Below are positions 30,963 to 39,526 of a stretch of DNA of 64,000 nucleotides, one piece after another. A program made the translations under genes and the position numbers. Position 1 is the first letter of the stretch; the number at the start of each line of letters is the position of its first letter. Origin of the DNA: Curtobacterium pusillum (lineage in GTDB: Bacteria; Actinomycetota; Actinomycetes; Actinomycetales; Microbacteriaceae). The stretch spans positions 124,001 through 188,000 of the forward strand of contig CP018783.1 of assembly GCA_002025645.1 (NCBI GenBank). Reading direction: 5' to 3'. Below the pieces are notes generated by a model. It did no database searches and had not been told where the DNA came from. It saw nothing but the letters and a program-made list of their open reading frames with translations.

Positions 30963-31217
30963 ATGCCGAACCAACTCAAGAAGCCGGACATGTACGACGA
31001 ACTCCGCAAGGAGGGCAACTCGAAGGAGAAGGCCGCCCGGATCAGCAACGCCGCCGCGGCCCGTGGCGAGGAGGCCGTCGGTCGGAAGGGCGGCGAGTCG
31101 GGGTCGTACGACGACTGGACCGTCGCGGACCTCCGGAAGCGCGCGAAGGAGCTCGGTCTGACCGGCTACTCGTCGAAGCGGAAGTCCGAGCTGATCGAGG
31201 CGCTCCGGGACCACTAG
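30963..31217 (+). CDS. Small Rho-N/SAP-like domain protein
   Basis: 84 residues. The C-terminal half, DWTVADLRKRAKELGLTGYS followed by KRKSELIEALRDH, is a Rho N-terminal/SAP-type helix-extended-helix nucleic-acid-binding motif; the N-terminal half (KKPDMYDELRKEGNSKEKAA) is the KGG-like segment common in these proteins. Likely DNA-associated, function unknown. TACCCT 7 nt before the ATG: leaderless. Confidence 0.85.
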   Translation: MPNQLKKPDMYDELRKEGNSKEKAARISNAAAARGEEAVGRKGGESGSYDDWTVADLRKRAKELGLTGYSSKRKSELIEALRDH

Positions 31218-31240
31218 CCGCATCGGGCAGAATGGTGTCC

Positions 31241-31459
31241 GTGAACGAGACGGGCATGCCGCGCTTCCGACGGATCTGGTCGACGGTGCAGGTCGGGGTG
31301 CTCGCCGTGGCGGTCGTGTTCTGCATCGTGATGCTCGTGATCGGCCAGGGCAAGCTCGACCGGGTCTACGCCGTCGCGGCGGTGTTCTTCGGGCTGGCGC
31401 TCGTGGGGCACAGCACGTACCTGTGGCTCGTGGCCCGGAACGCCCGCGAGCGTCCCTGA
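31241..31459 (+). CDS. Small membrane protein with two helices
   Basis: 72 residues from GTG 31241. Helices at about 14-36 (VGVLAVAVVFCIVMLVIGQG) and 42-63, ending in a basic tail. In-frame ATG 31232 and GTG 31235 are alternatives. Function unknown. Confidence 0.6.
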   Translation: MNETGMPRFRRIWSTVQVGVLAVAVVFCIVMLVIGQGKLDRVYAVAAVFFGLALVGHSTYLWLVARNARERP

Positions 31460-31468
31460 CGGCCCCCG

Positions 31469-31729
31469 TCAGCCGAACCGCACGGCGAGCGGGACGAGCA
31501 GCCCCGCCACCCAGACGAGCACCAGGAGCAGCGCGCCGACCGCGATGAAGCGACGACGCCGACGGAGCTTCGGACTCCGCTCCTCGCCCCACATCTGTGC
31601 TCGGACGAGCACCCGGTTCGCCTGCTCGACGACCTTCCGGACCTCGGGGTCCTCGAGTTCCAGCACGCCGTCGCGGGCGTGCTGGGCGATCACGGTCGCT
31701 TCGTCGACGGTGAGGTCGTCCTTGCGCAT
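31469..31729 (-). CDS. Small hypothetical protein with C-terminal membrane helix
   Basis: 86 residues. A charged N-terminal helical region (MRKDDLTVDEATVIAQHARD) is followed by RRRRR and a membrane segment at about 62-83 (FIAVGALLLVLVWVAGLLVP). Tail-anchored topology. Convergent with the small membrane protein 10 nt away. No family recognised. Confidence 0.65.
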   Translation of the reverse strand: MRKDDLTVDEATVIAQHARDGVLELEDPEVRKVVEQANRVLVRAQMWGEERSPKLRRRRRFIAVGALLLVLVWVAGLLVPLAVRFG

Positions 31730-31841
31730 GTCCCCATCGTGACACCCGGCGCCCGTCGGCGCACCCCACCGCGCGGGACCCGGACCCCGGGGTACGCCCG
31801 CCTGTGCCGGCCACGAGCACCGACCGCGTACCAACGAGGAC

Positions 31842-32801
31842 ATGGCACATCGGTTCCGCGGGAAGATCGTCGTCGTCACCGGAGCATCGAGCGGCATCGG
31901 GAGGGCCGCGGCACACGAGTTCGCCCGGCAGGGGGCGACGCTGGTGCTCGCCGCGCGCAGTCACGACAGTCTCGAGGCAGCCGCAGCCGAGTGCCGGGAG
32001 CTCGGCGCCGAAGCGATCGCGATCCCCACCGACGTCGCCGACGAGCACCAGGTCAAGGACCTGATCGGGACGGTGACGAGCCGCTTCGGCCACATCGACG
32101 TGTTCGTCGGCAACGCAGCGCTCTTCGTCTACGGGCTGTTCGAGCAGACCCCCACGGAGGCGTTCAAGCGTGTCGTCGACACGAACCTCTACGGGCACCT
32201 CAACGCCGTCACGCACCTGCTCCCGCACTGGAAGCAGCGCGGGAAGGGCACCTACGTCCTCGTCGGGTCGATCCAGTCGCTGCTGTCGGCGCCGTACCAG
32301 TCGGCGTACGTGACGAGCAAGCACGCGGCACTCGGCCTGGTCGACGTCCTCGGCGACGAGTTCGCCCACACCGGGATCCGGTTCACGACCCTGCTGCCGT
32401 CGACGATCGACACCCCGATCTACCAGAACGGCGCCAACTACACCGGGAAGAACTCACACCCGCTGCCTCCGACGGTCTCCGTCGGACGGGCCGGGCGTGC
32501 CGTGGTCCGGGCGGCGCTGCACCCGAAGCGCTACCGCTACGTCGGGCGCATCCAGGCGTCGCTCGTGCCGCTGCAGTACGTGTTCCCCGGGCTGTTCCAC
32601 AAGCTCACGAAGCCGATGGTGGAGACGTTCGCGCTCCGCGGGTCCGGCGCTCCGACCGACGGCAACCTCTACAGCCCCGCCGACGCCGGCAACGCCACCG
32701 ACGGCGGTTGGGTCGCGAAGCGACGGCGCGTCACGCGCCCGCTGCTCGTCATCGGGGCGGTCGCCGCGGTGGCGGGCGTCGCCCTGGGCCGGCGCCGCTG
32801 A
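31842..32801 (+). CDS. Short-chain dehydrogenase/reductase with C-terminal membrane anchor
   Basis: 319 residues. TGASSGIG at 14-21, Arg39 (LAARSH) suggests NADP, NAAL near 91, catalytic Ser in LVGSIQSLLS and YVTSK near 159. An extra 70-residue tail ends with a membrane helix (LLVIGAVAAVAGVAL) and a basic RRR, as in DltE/YqjQ-like membrane-bound SDRs. TACCAA 7 nt upstream of ATG 31842 is an imperfect leaderless -10. Confidence 0.9.
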   Translation: MAHRFRGKIVVVTGASSGIGRAAAHEFARQGATLVLAARSHDSLEAAAAECRELGAEAIAIPTDVADEHQVKDLIGTVTSRFGHIDVFVGNAALFVYGLFEQTPTEAFKRVVDTNLYGHLNAVTHLLPHWKQRGKGTYVLVGSIQSLLSAPYQSAYVTSKHAALGLVDVLGDEFAHTGIRFTTLLPSTIDTPIYQNGANYTGKNSHPLPPTVSVGRAGRAVVRAALHPKRYRYVGRIQASLVPLQYVFPGLFHKLTKPMVETFALRGSGAPTDGNLYSPADAGNATDGGWVAKRRRVTRPLLVIGAVAAVAGVALGRRR

Positions 32802-32810
32802 CGATCCAGT

Positions 32811-32880
32811 CCACAGTGTGCGAGGTTCCGCACTCCGTGACACGCGCTGCGGGTCGCACGGTGCGCGAGACCTCGCACGC
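32811..32880. repeat. Repeat family 2, copy 1
   Basis: Imperfect palindromic unit with CAGTGTGCGAGGTTCCGCAC at its left and GTGCGCGAGACCTCGCAC at its right. The same arms, inverted as a unit, recur at 51031-51100. Lies between the SDR and the TDT transporter gene. Confidence 0.7.
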
Positions 32881-32922
32881 TGGGTCGGCAGCGCCTGCGC
32901 ACTCCGCGAGAATGGGTCCGCC

Positions 32923-33951
32923 ATGCCACGACCCACCACACGCATCCCGCTCAACACCCTCGCCGTGCCGTTCGGTCTCGCCGGGTTCGCCGAGACCTGG
33001 TCGTACGCGGCCCCCGTGCTGCACCTGCCGGCGTTCCTGCCGCAGGTGTTCTGGGTGATCGCCGCCGTCGCCTGGCTCTGGCTGCTCGGTGCCCACGTGG
33101 TCCGCGGCGTCCGGGTGCGCGCGCACGAGCGGCTCGTCGACCAGCTCCGGCACCCGGCACAGGGTCCGCTGGCGGCTCTCGTCCCGGCGACGGCGATGCT
33201 ACTCGGCGTCGACCTCGCGCACTTCTGGCCTCTCGGTGGGCAGGTGCTCGTGCTCCTCGCCGTCGCGGTGGCGGCCGCGTTCGCCGCGTGGCTGCTGAGC
33301 ACGTGGTTCGAGGGACGGCTGGCGCTCGAGTCGGTGCACGGCGGCTACCTGCTGCCGACGGTCGCCGCTGCCCTGGTCGGCTCGGTGGCGACGCACGAGG
33401 TCGGTGCGACCTGGCTGTCCTGGGCGTGCTTCGGCGTCGGCGTGTTCTTCTGGGGCGTGATGACCGGCCTGCTCCTGCTCCGTCTGTGCTTCCGCCCGGA
33501 GCTGCCCGGTCCACTGGTGCCGACGATGGCGATCCTCGTCGCGCCGCCGGCCGTCGCCACGGTGTCGGTGTTCGCCCTGACGGACGACGTGGTGACGCTG
33601 CCGGTGCAGGCGATCGCGGGGCTCGGTGCCCTGCTGTTCCTCGTGCAGCTCGCGCTGGCGCCCCGGTACGTGCGTCTGTCGTTCTCGCTGGGGTTCTGGT
33701 CGTTCGTGTTCCCGGCCGCGGCCGTCGCGACGGCCGCGATCGAGTGGCTGCGGGTGCTCGACCCGTCGTGGGCGTGGATCCCGGTCGTCGCGGTGCTGGC
33801 GCTGCTGTGCGTGCTCGTCGCGGTGGTCGGGGCGCGGTCGATCGGGTTGGCGGCGCACCACCTGCTCCGGCAGGCGGAGGGCGTCCTGCAGGCCGCCGAC
33901 GACCAGGACGCGGAGCCCGGCCCCGTGACGGGGGCGACGCGGGTGGTCTGA
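32923..33951 (+). CDS. TDT/SLAC1-family transporter (tellurite-resistance TehA-like)
   Basis: 342 residues, ten predicted membrane helices. Starts IPLNTLAVPFGLAGFAETW, the family's first-helix signature; the later WSWACFGVG / WGVMTGLLLLRL region and the conserved aromatic in LGFWSFVFPAAA line the anion pore of SLAC1/TehA. Probably an anion (chloride, nitrate, sulfite or C4-dicarboxylate) channel or exporter. A palindrome copy follows the stop. Confidence 0.85.
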   Translation: MPRPTTRIPLNTLAVPFGLAGFAETWSYAAPVLHLPAFLPQVFWVIAAVAWLWLLGAHVVRGVRVRAHERLVDQLRHPAQGPLAALVPATAMLLGVDLAHFWPLGGQVLVLLAVAVAAAFAAWLLSTWFEGRLALESVHGGYLLPTVAAALVGSVATHEVGATWLSWACFGVGVFFWGVMTGLLLLRLCFRPELPGPLVPTMAILVAPPAVATVSVFALTDDVVTLPVQAIAGLGALLFLVQLALAPRYVRLSFSLGFWSFVFPAAAVATAAIEWLRVLDPSWAWIPVVAVLALLCVLVAVVGARSIGLAAHHLLRQAEGVLQAADDQDAEPGPVTGATRVV

Positions 33952-33959
33952 ACGCGACG

Positions 33960-34010
33960 ACGGACGGGAGGCACGGTGCGCGTCGGACGCGCACCGTGCC
34001 TCCCGTCCGT
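33960..34010. repeat. Dispersed palindrome, copy 6 (22-bp perfect arms)
   Basis: ACGGACGGGAGGCACGGTGC then GC, 7-nt loop, exact inverse. Between two convergent genes (transporter and Gfo/Idh/MocA), so it could serve both strands. Confidence 0.93.
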
Positions 34011-34022
34011 TGGTCGCGGTGG

Positions 34023-35045
34023 TCAGGCCGAGACGGCCTGCTCGGCCGTCAGCACCGGCGCGATCGTGCCCGTGCGCGCACCCTCGTAGGCCGCGAGGAT
34101 CATGCCGAGCACCGCGATGCCCTCGCGCTCGGTGTGGATCGGGCGCGTGCCGTCCCGGAGGCAGACGCCGAACGCCTCGATCTCGGCGGCGAACGTGTCG
34201 ACCTCGTCGAAGGTGACGGTCTCGCTCGTGCCGTCGAGCAGGTCCCACCGCAGGGTCGTGCCGTCGCTCGTGAGGGCGCCGAGCTCACCGACCGCACTGA
34301 AGCGCTCGGTGCCGGCGGCCGGCTGGTACGCCCAGCTGGTGACGAGCTGCCCGACGGCGCCGTTGTCGAAGCGGAAGAGGGCCTGCGCGGAGTCCTCGCC
34401 CTCCATGAACTTCAGGCGGTGGGTGGAGAGCAACGCCGTGGCCTGCGTCGGCACGCCGCCGGCGAGGTGCATGAGCAGGTAGCTCGGGTGGTAGCCGGTG
34501 TCGATGAGCTCGCCGCCACCGCTCTGCGACGCGTGGGCGCGCCAGCCCATGTTCGACGGGTCGAACTCGTTGCGGAACGAGTCGGTGGTGCGGACCTCGT
34601 ACACGGTGCCGAGCGCGCCCTCGTCGAGGAGCTGCTTGGCCTTCGCGACGGCCGGCATGAACAGCTGGTTGTGGGCGCACATCAGGGTGACGCCGGCCTC
34701 GGACACGGCTGCCTGCACGTCGCGGGCCTCGTCCGGGCTGAGGCAGAGCGGCTTCTCGCAGAGGACGTGCTTGCCGGCGCGTGCCGCGGCCACGATCGCG
34801 TCGCGGTGCAGGTGGTGCGGCAGGCAGATGTCGACGGCGTCGACGTCGGCGCGCTCGAGCATCTCGACGTAGTCCGTGAAGAACGGCACACCGAGCTCGG
34901 CGCCGCGACCCTCGGCGGTCGCGGGGACGGCGTCGGCCACCGCGGCGATGCGGATGAGGTCCGGGTGCTGGGCGTAGCCGGCGATGTGGGCGGAGGCGAT
35001 GCCGCCGCCGCCGATGAGACCGACGCGGATGGGTGCAGTGGGCAT
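34023..35045 (-). CDS. Gfo/Idh/MocA-family oxidoreductase
   Basis: 340 residues. Rossmann motif GLIGGGGIASAHI at 9-21, DVDAVDICLPHHLH near 65-78 and the EKPL motif near 95 with the catalytic Lys; DTGYHPSYLLMHLAGG carries the His. NAD(P)-dependent oxidation of a sugar or polyol. Last gene of the sugar-ABC operon; ATG preceded by AGGAG. Ser/Gln-rich C-terminal half is the usual substrate sheet. Confidence 0.9.
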   Translation of the reverse strand: MPTAPIRVGLIGGGGIASAHIAGYAQHPDLIRIAAVADAVPATAEGRGAELGVPFFTDYVEMLERADVDAVDICLPHHLHRDAIVAAARAGKHVLCEKPLCLSPDEARDVQAAVSEAGVTLMCAHNQLFMPAVAKAKQLLDEGALGTVYEVRTTDSFRNEFDPSNMGWRAHASQSGGGELIDTGYHPSYLLMHLAGGVPTQATALLSTHRLKFMEGEDSAQALFRFDNGAVGQLVTSWAYQPAAGTERFSAVGELGALTSDGTTLRWDLLDGTSETVTFDEVDTFAAEIEAFGVCLRDGTRPIHTEREGIAVLGMILAAYEGARTGTIAPVLTAEQAVSA

Positions 35046-35111
35046 GGTTGGTACTCCTGGCTCTGGTCGTGCTGGTGTTCGTGGTGCTGCTGGTGTCCCT
35101 GGTCCCGCCGG

Positions 35112-36092
35112 TCAGGCGGGGACCGGCACCCGGGCGGCCTGGTTGGCGGCCACCACGAGGCGGGTGAGTTCGACGGCGCGGGCGAGGTTGTCGTCCGCGC
35201 GCGTGCCGGCGGTGATGTGGTCCACCCACTGGCCGAACGCGTCCTGGGTGTCCTCCGGGATCGGGAGGGTGACGGGCTGGTCGCCGTAGGCCGGTCCGCC
35301 GGCGGTGAGGACCCCCTGCTGGTCGGAGTAGGCGAGCCAGCCACCGGTCCCGGCGACGTCGATGGTGAACGGGGTGCCGGCGACGAAACCGGCCTCGATG
35401 ACGCCGATGGCCTGCGAGGGGTAGCCGACGGTGACGACGGCGTGGTCCTCGACCGCACGGCCGGTGACCGAGCGGTAGACGGCGTCCACGGTGTCCGGGC
35501 GGGCGCCGAGGAACATCTGCGTCAGGTACACCGGGTGGCAGCCGAGGTCGGTGAGGGCCCCGCCGATCGCGGTCTGCGGGTCGAAGAAGCGCTCGGGCAG
35601 CCACGGGGCGATCGCGCCGTCGTGGGACAGCCGGACGCGGGCGTAGTTGACGTCGCCGAGGCGGCCCTCGTCGATCTCGCGCCGGATCGCGGCCGTGTAG
35701 CCGTGGTAGAGCCGGGGGAGCGAGACGATGAGCCTGACGCCGGCGGCGTCGCACGTGGCGATGATCTCCTCGCACTCCTCGACCGTGGGGGCGAGCAGCT
35801 TCTCGGTGAAGACGTGCTTGCCGGCGCGGGCTGCACGGGTGATGACGTCGCGGTGCACGTCGGTGGAGGTGGTGATCGTGACGGCGTCGACGTCGTCGCG
35901 GGCGAGGAGCGCGTCGAGGTCGTCGGTGTACTCGACGCCGAAGCGCTCGGCGCCCTCGCGGCCGCGTTCGACGTCGTCGTCCCAGACGGCGACGAGCTCG
36001 GTGCCGGGGTGCTCGACGGCCTGGCGGGCGTAGTCACCGGCGTGGACGTGCCAGAAGCCGAGGACGGCAACACGGATGGGGGTGGCGGGCAC
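35112..36092 (-). CDS. Gfo/Idh/MocA-family oxidoreductase
   Basis: 326 residues; second, diverged member in the operon. VLGFWHVHAGDYARQ replaces the usual G-x-G-x-x-G with G-F-W-H-V-H, as in a known subgroup; DVDAVTITTSTDVHR and KHVFTEKLLAP follow, the latter being the EKP-like block with Leu in place of Pro. DLGCHPVYLTQMFLG carries the conserved His. GTG start at 36092. Sits between the binding-protein gene and the other oxidoreductase, suggesting consecutive steps in use of the imported sugar. Confidence 0.88.
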   Translation of the reverse strand: MPATPIRVAVLGFWHVHAGDYARQAVEHPGTELVAVWDDDVERGREGAERFGVEYTDDLDALLARDDVDAVTITTSTDVHRDVITRAARAGKHVFTEKLLAPTVEECEEIIATCDAAGVRLIVSLPRLYHGYTAAIRREIDEGRLGDVNYARVRLSHDGAIAPWLPERFFDPQTAIGGALTDLGCHPVYLTQMFLGARPDTVDAVYRSVTGRAVEDHAVVTVGYPSQAIGVIEAGFVAGTPFTIDVAGTGGWLAYSDQQGVLTAGGPAYGDQPVTLPIPEDTQDAFGQWVDHITAGTRADDNLARAVELTRLVVAANQAARVPVPA

Positions 36093-36120
36093 GGTGGTGG
36101 TCCTTTCGTCGGGGCCCGGA

Positions 36121-37512
36121 TCAGATCCGGACCTTGTCGTAGTCCTTGGGGAGCTTGAAGGGCGAGTAGGTCTGCATCATCGGGCCGACGCGGGCCTGGG
36201 CTCGCTCGACGGCCTCCTGCGGGCTCGCCGTGCCGAGCAGCACGCTCGACCGGGCGTCCGCGAGGGAGTCCCACCACGCGCCGCCGACCGGCAGCGGTGG
36301 ACGGCAGCTCGACGCACCCATCGACTCGACGAAGAACCGGATCGACTTCGCCGAGCCCTTCGGGTCCTTCAGGGCGGCGATGTTCGAGGGCACGCTGGTC
36401 GCCGGGACGACGTAGGTCTCCTGACCGCGCTTGCTCGTGAAGTACTTCATGAGCTCCCACACGGCCTTGTTCTTCTTCGAGCCCTTCGGCAGGCAGAGCG
36501 CGAACCCGCCGGACCACGTGTACTTGTCGTCGCCCGCCTGCTGCGTCGGCAGGTACGCCGTACCCCAGTCGAGGTCCTTCGGGCCGTAGTTGTCGAAGGT
36601 CTGGATCGTCGACGGCACGCTCACCATGAACGCCATCCGGTCCGCCATGAACGCGGTCTGGCCCGGCGGGTGGCCCGTCGGCTCGTACGTGGCGATGAAG
36701 GTGTCGGCGTCCTTGTAGCCGTACCGCTTCGCCCAGTCCTCGTAGAAGTCGAAGATCCCGCGGACGCTCTTCGAGTCCATCGTCATCCGGGAGTCCTGCT
36801 GGTCGAAGTACGACGCCCCGAGCCCGAGACCCCAGGTGAACGGCCACCCCTCGCCGTACCAGGGGAGCAGCCCCATGTGGGTGTAGTTGCCGCCGGACTT
36901 CTTCGTGATGCGCTCGCTGACCTCCCACACCCGGTCGAGCGTCGCCGGGCCGTTGTGCTCCCAGTCGAACTCGTCCGGGTCGACCCCGGCACCCTTGAGC
37001 ATCTTCCGGTTGACGAACATCCCGCGGCAGTCGGTGTCGTGCGGGAGCCCGTAGGTCTTGCCCTCGTAGGTCACCTCGCCGATCGTGAACCCGAGCCACT
37101 GCGCGAGGAACTCGTCCTTCGGTTGGTCCTCGAACTCCTCGATGAGGTCGTCGATCGGCTCGATCAACCCGATCGCCGCGTACTGCGCCGCACTGAACCG
37201 GTCGAGCAGCCACAGGTCCGGGGCCGTCCCACCGCGGACCGCGGTGATGATGCTCGTCGCGTCACCGGTGCCCTGCGACGGCACCACGTTCACCTTGACG
37301 TCGATGTCCGGGTGGAGCGCCTTGAACTGGTTGATGACCTTCGTCTGGAACGGCACGAACGTCCCGGTGACGCCCCAGATCGTGACCTGGTTCGGGTTGC
37401 TCCGCGCACCGGACCCCGAGGCGCAGGACGCGGCGAGGAGCGCGAGGGCTCCGGCGCCACCGGTTGCCGCGGCACCGCGGAGGAACGTGCGACGGTCGAA
37501 TGCGCTGCTCAC
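36121..37512 (-). CDS. Sugar ABC transporter, substrate-binding lipoprotein (family 1)
   Basis: 463 residues. Tat-type signal DRRTFLRG at 6-13 and lipobox LLAASC with Cys30, so it is exported folded and lipid-anchored. NQVTIWGVTGTFVPFQTKVI and the later LDRVWEVSERITKKSG show the extracytoplasmic solute-binding family 1 fold. Binds a sugar or polyol and delivers it to the two permeases. GTG start overlapping the permease stop (GTGA). The ATPase is not in this operon and is probably a shared MsmK-like protein elsewhere. Confidence 0.92.
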   Translation of the reverse strand: MSSAFDRRTFLRGAAATGGAGALALLAASCASGSGARSNPNQVTIWGVTGTFVPFQTKVINQFKALHPDIDVKVNVVPSQGTGDATSIITAVRGGTAPDLWLLDRFSAAQYAAIGLIEPIDDLIEEFEDQPKDEFLAQWLGFTIGEVTYEGKTYGLPHDTDCRGMFVNRKMLKGAGVDPDEFDWEHNGPATLDRVWEVSERITKKSGGNYTHMGLLPWYGEGWPFTWGLGLGASYFDQQDSRMTMDSKSVRGIFDFYEDWAKRYGYKDADTFIATYEPTGHPPGQTAFMADRMAFMVSVPSTIQTFDNYGPKDLDWGTAYLPTQQAGDDKYTWSGGFALCLPKGSKKNKAVWELMKYFTSKRGQETYVVPATSVPSNIAALKDPKGSAKSIRFFVESMGASSCRPPLPVGGAWWDSLADARSSVLLGTASPQEAVERAQARVGPMMQTYSPFKLPKDYDKVRI

Positions 37513-38438
37513 TTGAAGCTCCCGATCTGGACGCCCTTGATGAACGTCCGCTGGAACACGAAGAACAGGACCACGAGCGGCAGGATGATGAGCACCGACG
37601 CCGCCATCAGCTGGTTGAACTGGAAGTCCTGCGAGTTGTTGAGACGGAAGATCTGCAGACCGATCGACAGGGTCTGCACGTTCTCGTCCTGCAGGTAGAT
37701 GAGCGGCCCGAGGAAGTCGTTCCAGGCCCCCACCGCCGCGAAGATCCCCACGGTGACGAGCGCCGCGCGGGCCTGCGGGAAGACGATCCGCCAGAGGATG
37801 CCCCACTCGGACGCGCCGTCCATGCGTGCCGCGTTCAGCAGGTCCTTCGGGATCTGCAGCAGGAACTGCCGCAACAGGAACACGTAGAACGCGGACCCGA
37901 ACAGGCTCGGCACGATCAGCGGCAGGAACGTGTTGATCCAGCCGAGTCGCGCGTACAGGTCGAACATCGGGATCAGGGTCACCGGGAACGGGATGAACAG
38001 CGTCGCCAGGACGACGTAGAACAGGCGGTCCCGCCCACGCCACTCCAGGCACGCGAACCCGTACGCGATCACGAGGTTCGACACCATCGAGAACAGCGTC
38101 ACGCAGACCGTGATGATCAGCGTGTTCCGGAAGAACGTGAAGAACGGCATCGCGTTCACGGCGTCGGCGAAGTTCGACCAGTCCAGCCACTGCGGGAACC
38201 ACGTGGGCGGGAAGGCACCGAGCTCCGAGTTGCCCTTCAGTGCCGAGATGACCATCCAGTAGATGGGCACCAGGAACAGCAGGCTCATCGCGATGAGCAC
38301 AACGCGGGCGAGGACGGAGGACCACGGCGACCGGATCGACCCGTCGGCGTTCCGGGAGCGCTCGCCGCGGCGGCCCTTCGGGTTGACCGTCTCGACGCTC
38401 GCGGTGACGGTGGGCGAGGACTTGGTGTGCAGGCTCAT
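37509..38438 (-). CDS. Sugar ABC transporter permease (MalG-type)
   Basis: 309 residues, six membrane helices. The EAA loop near 205-220 reads LLNAARMDGASEWGILWRIV, ending with the permease coupling helix. N-terminal 35 residues are a polar cytoplasmic extension. Starts 4 nt after the preceding permease stop. Works with the MalF-type permease. Confidence 0.93.
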   Translation of the reverse strand: MSLHTKSSPTVTASVETVNPKGRRGERSRNADGSIRSPWSSVLARVVLIAMSLLFLVPIYWMVISALKGNSELGAFPPTWFPQWLDWSNFADAVNAMPFFTFFRNTLIITVCVTLFSMVSNLVIAYGFACLEWRGRDRLFYVVLATLFIPFPVTLIPMFDLYARLGWINTFLPLIVPSLFGSAFYVFLLRQFLLQIPKDLLNAARMDGASEWGILWRIVFPQARAALVTVGIFAAVGAWNDFLGPLIYLQDENVQTLSIGLQIFRLNNSQDFQFNQLMAASVLIILPLVVLFFVFQRTFIKGVQIGSFK

Positions 38439-38442
38439 CGGG

Positions 38443-39447
38443 TCACTCTCCGGTCACGTCGTAGTTCACGAACCGCTTCGACAGCCAGTACACGAGCCCC
38501 GAGAGGAGCATGCCGGCCAGGAACAGCAGGACGGCCATCGCGCTCGCGAACCCGAGCTGCGCGTAGCTGAACGCGTTCTTGTAGAGGTAGAGCATGTAGA
38601 ACAACGTCCCGTTGTCCGGACTGCCGAGGCCACCCGTGCCGGACGAGATCACGTACGCCTCGGTGAAGACCTGCAGGCCGTTGCTGATGCCCGTGATGAG
38701 GTTGAACAGGATGACCGGGGACAGCAGCGGCAGGGTCAGGGCGAAGAACTGCCGCACCGGACCGGCACCGTCGACGCGGGCCGCCTCGTACAGGGTCTTC
38801 GGGATCCCACGCAGTCCGGCGAGGAAGATCAGCGCCGCGTTGCCCGCACCCATCTGCGCCAGGGCGACGATGACGAGCTTCGCGGTCGTCGGGTCACCGA
38901 GCAGGTTCGTCGCCGGGATGCCGACGAGCTTCATGACCTGGTTCACGATGCCGGTCTGCGGGTTCACGAGCACCACGAAGATGAACGCCAGCGCGAACGT
39001 CGGGATGAGCGAGGGGATGTACAGCGCCGTGCGGTACCAGCTGATCTCGCGGACGTCCTGGTTCATCGCCATCGCGATGACGATGGCGACGACGATCCCG
39101 ACCGGGACCGCGATCACGGCGTAGAACAGCGTGTTGCCGACCGCGGTGTGCACCAGGGGATCGATGAACGCGGCGACGTAGTTGCCGAACCCGACCCACG
39201 TCGCACCGTTCATGCCCGAGTACCGCGTCAGGCTGATCGCGAACGAGTACACCAGCGGGTAGCCGATGAACACGAGGACGCCGATGATCCACGGCGAGAT
39301 GAAGGCGAGGCCCACCCGGAGCCGACGCTTCTCGGCGACCGTCCACGGGTGTTTCTCCCGAGGTCGCCGTCGTGGTCCCGGGACCGCGGTGGCGCGGTCC
39401 CGGACGGACGGTGGAGCTGCGGTGCCGGATCGTGTCGTCGTCGTCAC
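38443..39447 (-). CDS. Sugar ABC transporter permease (MalF-type)
   Basis: 334 residues, six membrane helices (first at about 55-75, FISPWIIGVLVFIGYPLVYS). The coupling loop is LYEAARVDGAGPVRQFFALT. First gene of the transporter operon, divergent from the ROK repressor. GTG 39447 preceded by GAAGGGACG is the best start; an upstream TTG would run into the operator palindrome. Confidence 0.9.
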   Translation of the reverse strand: MTTTTRSGTAAPPSVRDRATAVPGPRRRPREKHPWTVAEKRRLRVGLAFISPWIIGVLVFIGYPLVYSFAISLTRYSGMNGATWVGFGNYVAAFIDPLVHTAVGNTLFYAVIAVPVGIVVAIVIAMAMNQDVREISWYRTALYIPSLIPTFALAFIFVVLVNPQTGIVNQVMKLVGIPATNLLGDPTTAKLVIVALAQMGAGNAALIFLAGLRGIPKTLYEAARVDGAGPVRQFFALTLPLLSPVILFNLITGISNGLQVFTEAYVISSGTGGLGSPDNGTLFYMLYLYKNAFSYAQLGFASAMAVLLFLAGMLLSGLVYWLSKRFVNYDVTGE

Positions 39448-39466
39448 GAGCGTCCCTTCGCGTCGT

Positions 39467-39508
39467 GGCCACACCGGTGTGGCCGTACGATTCAATCAAA
39501 TTGATTGA
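39467..39508. promoter_or_regulatory. Two operator palindromes between the sugar operon and the ROK repressor
   Basis: GGCCACACCGGTGTGGCC (39467-39484) is a perfect 18-bp palindrome. TCAATCAAATTGATTGA (39492-39508) is a perfect 8+1+8 palindrome and one of the few AT-rich spots in the window. The second is the likely ROK-repressor operator, placed to control both directions. Confidence 0.75.
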
Positions 39509-39526
39509 TGAAACCGAGGTGATGCG

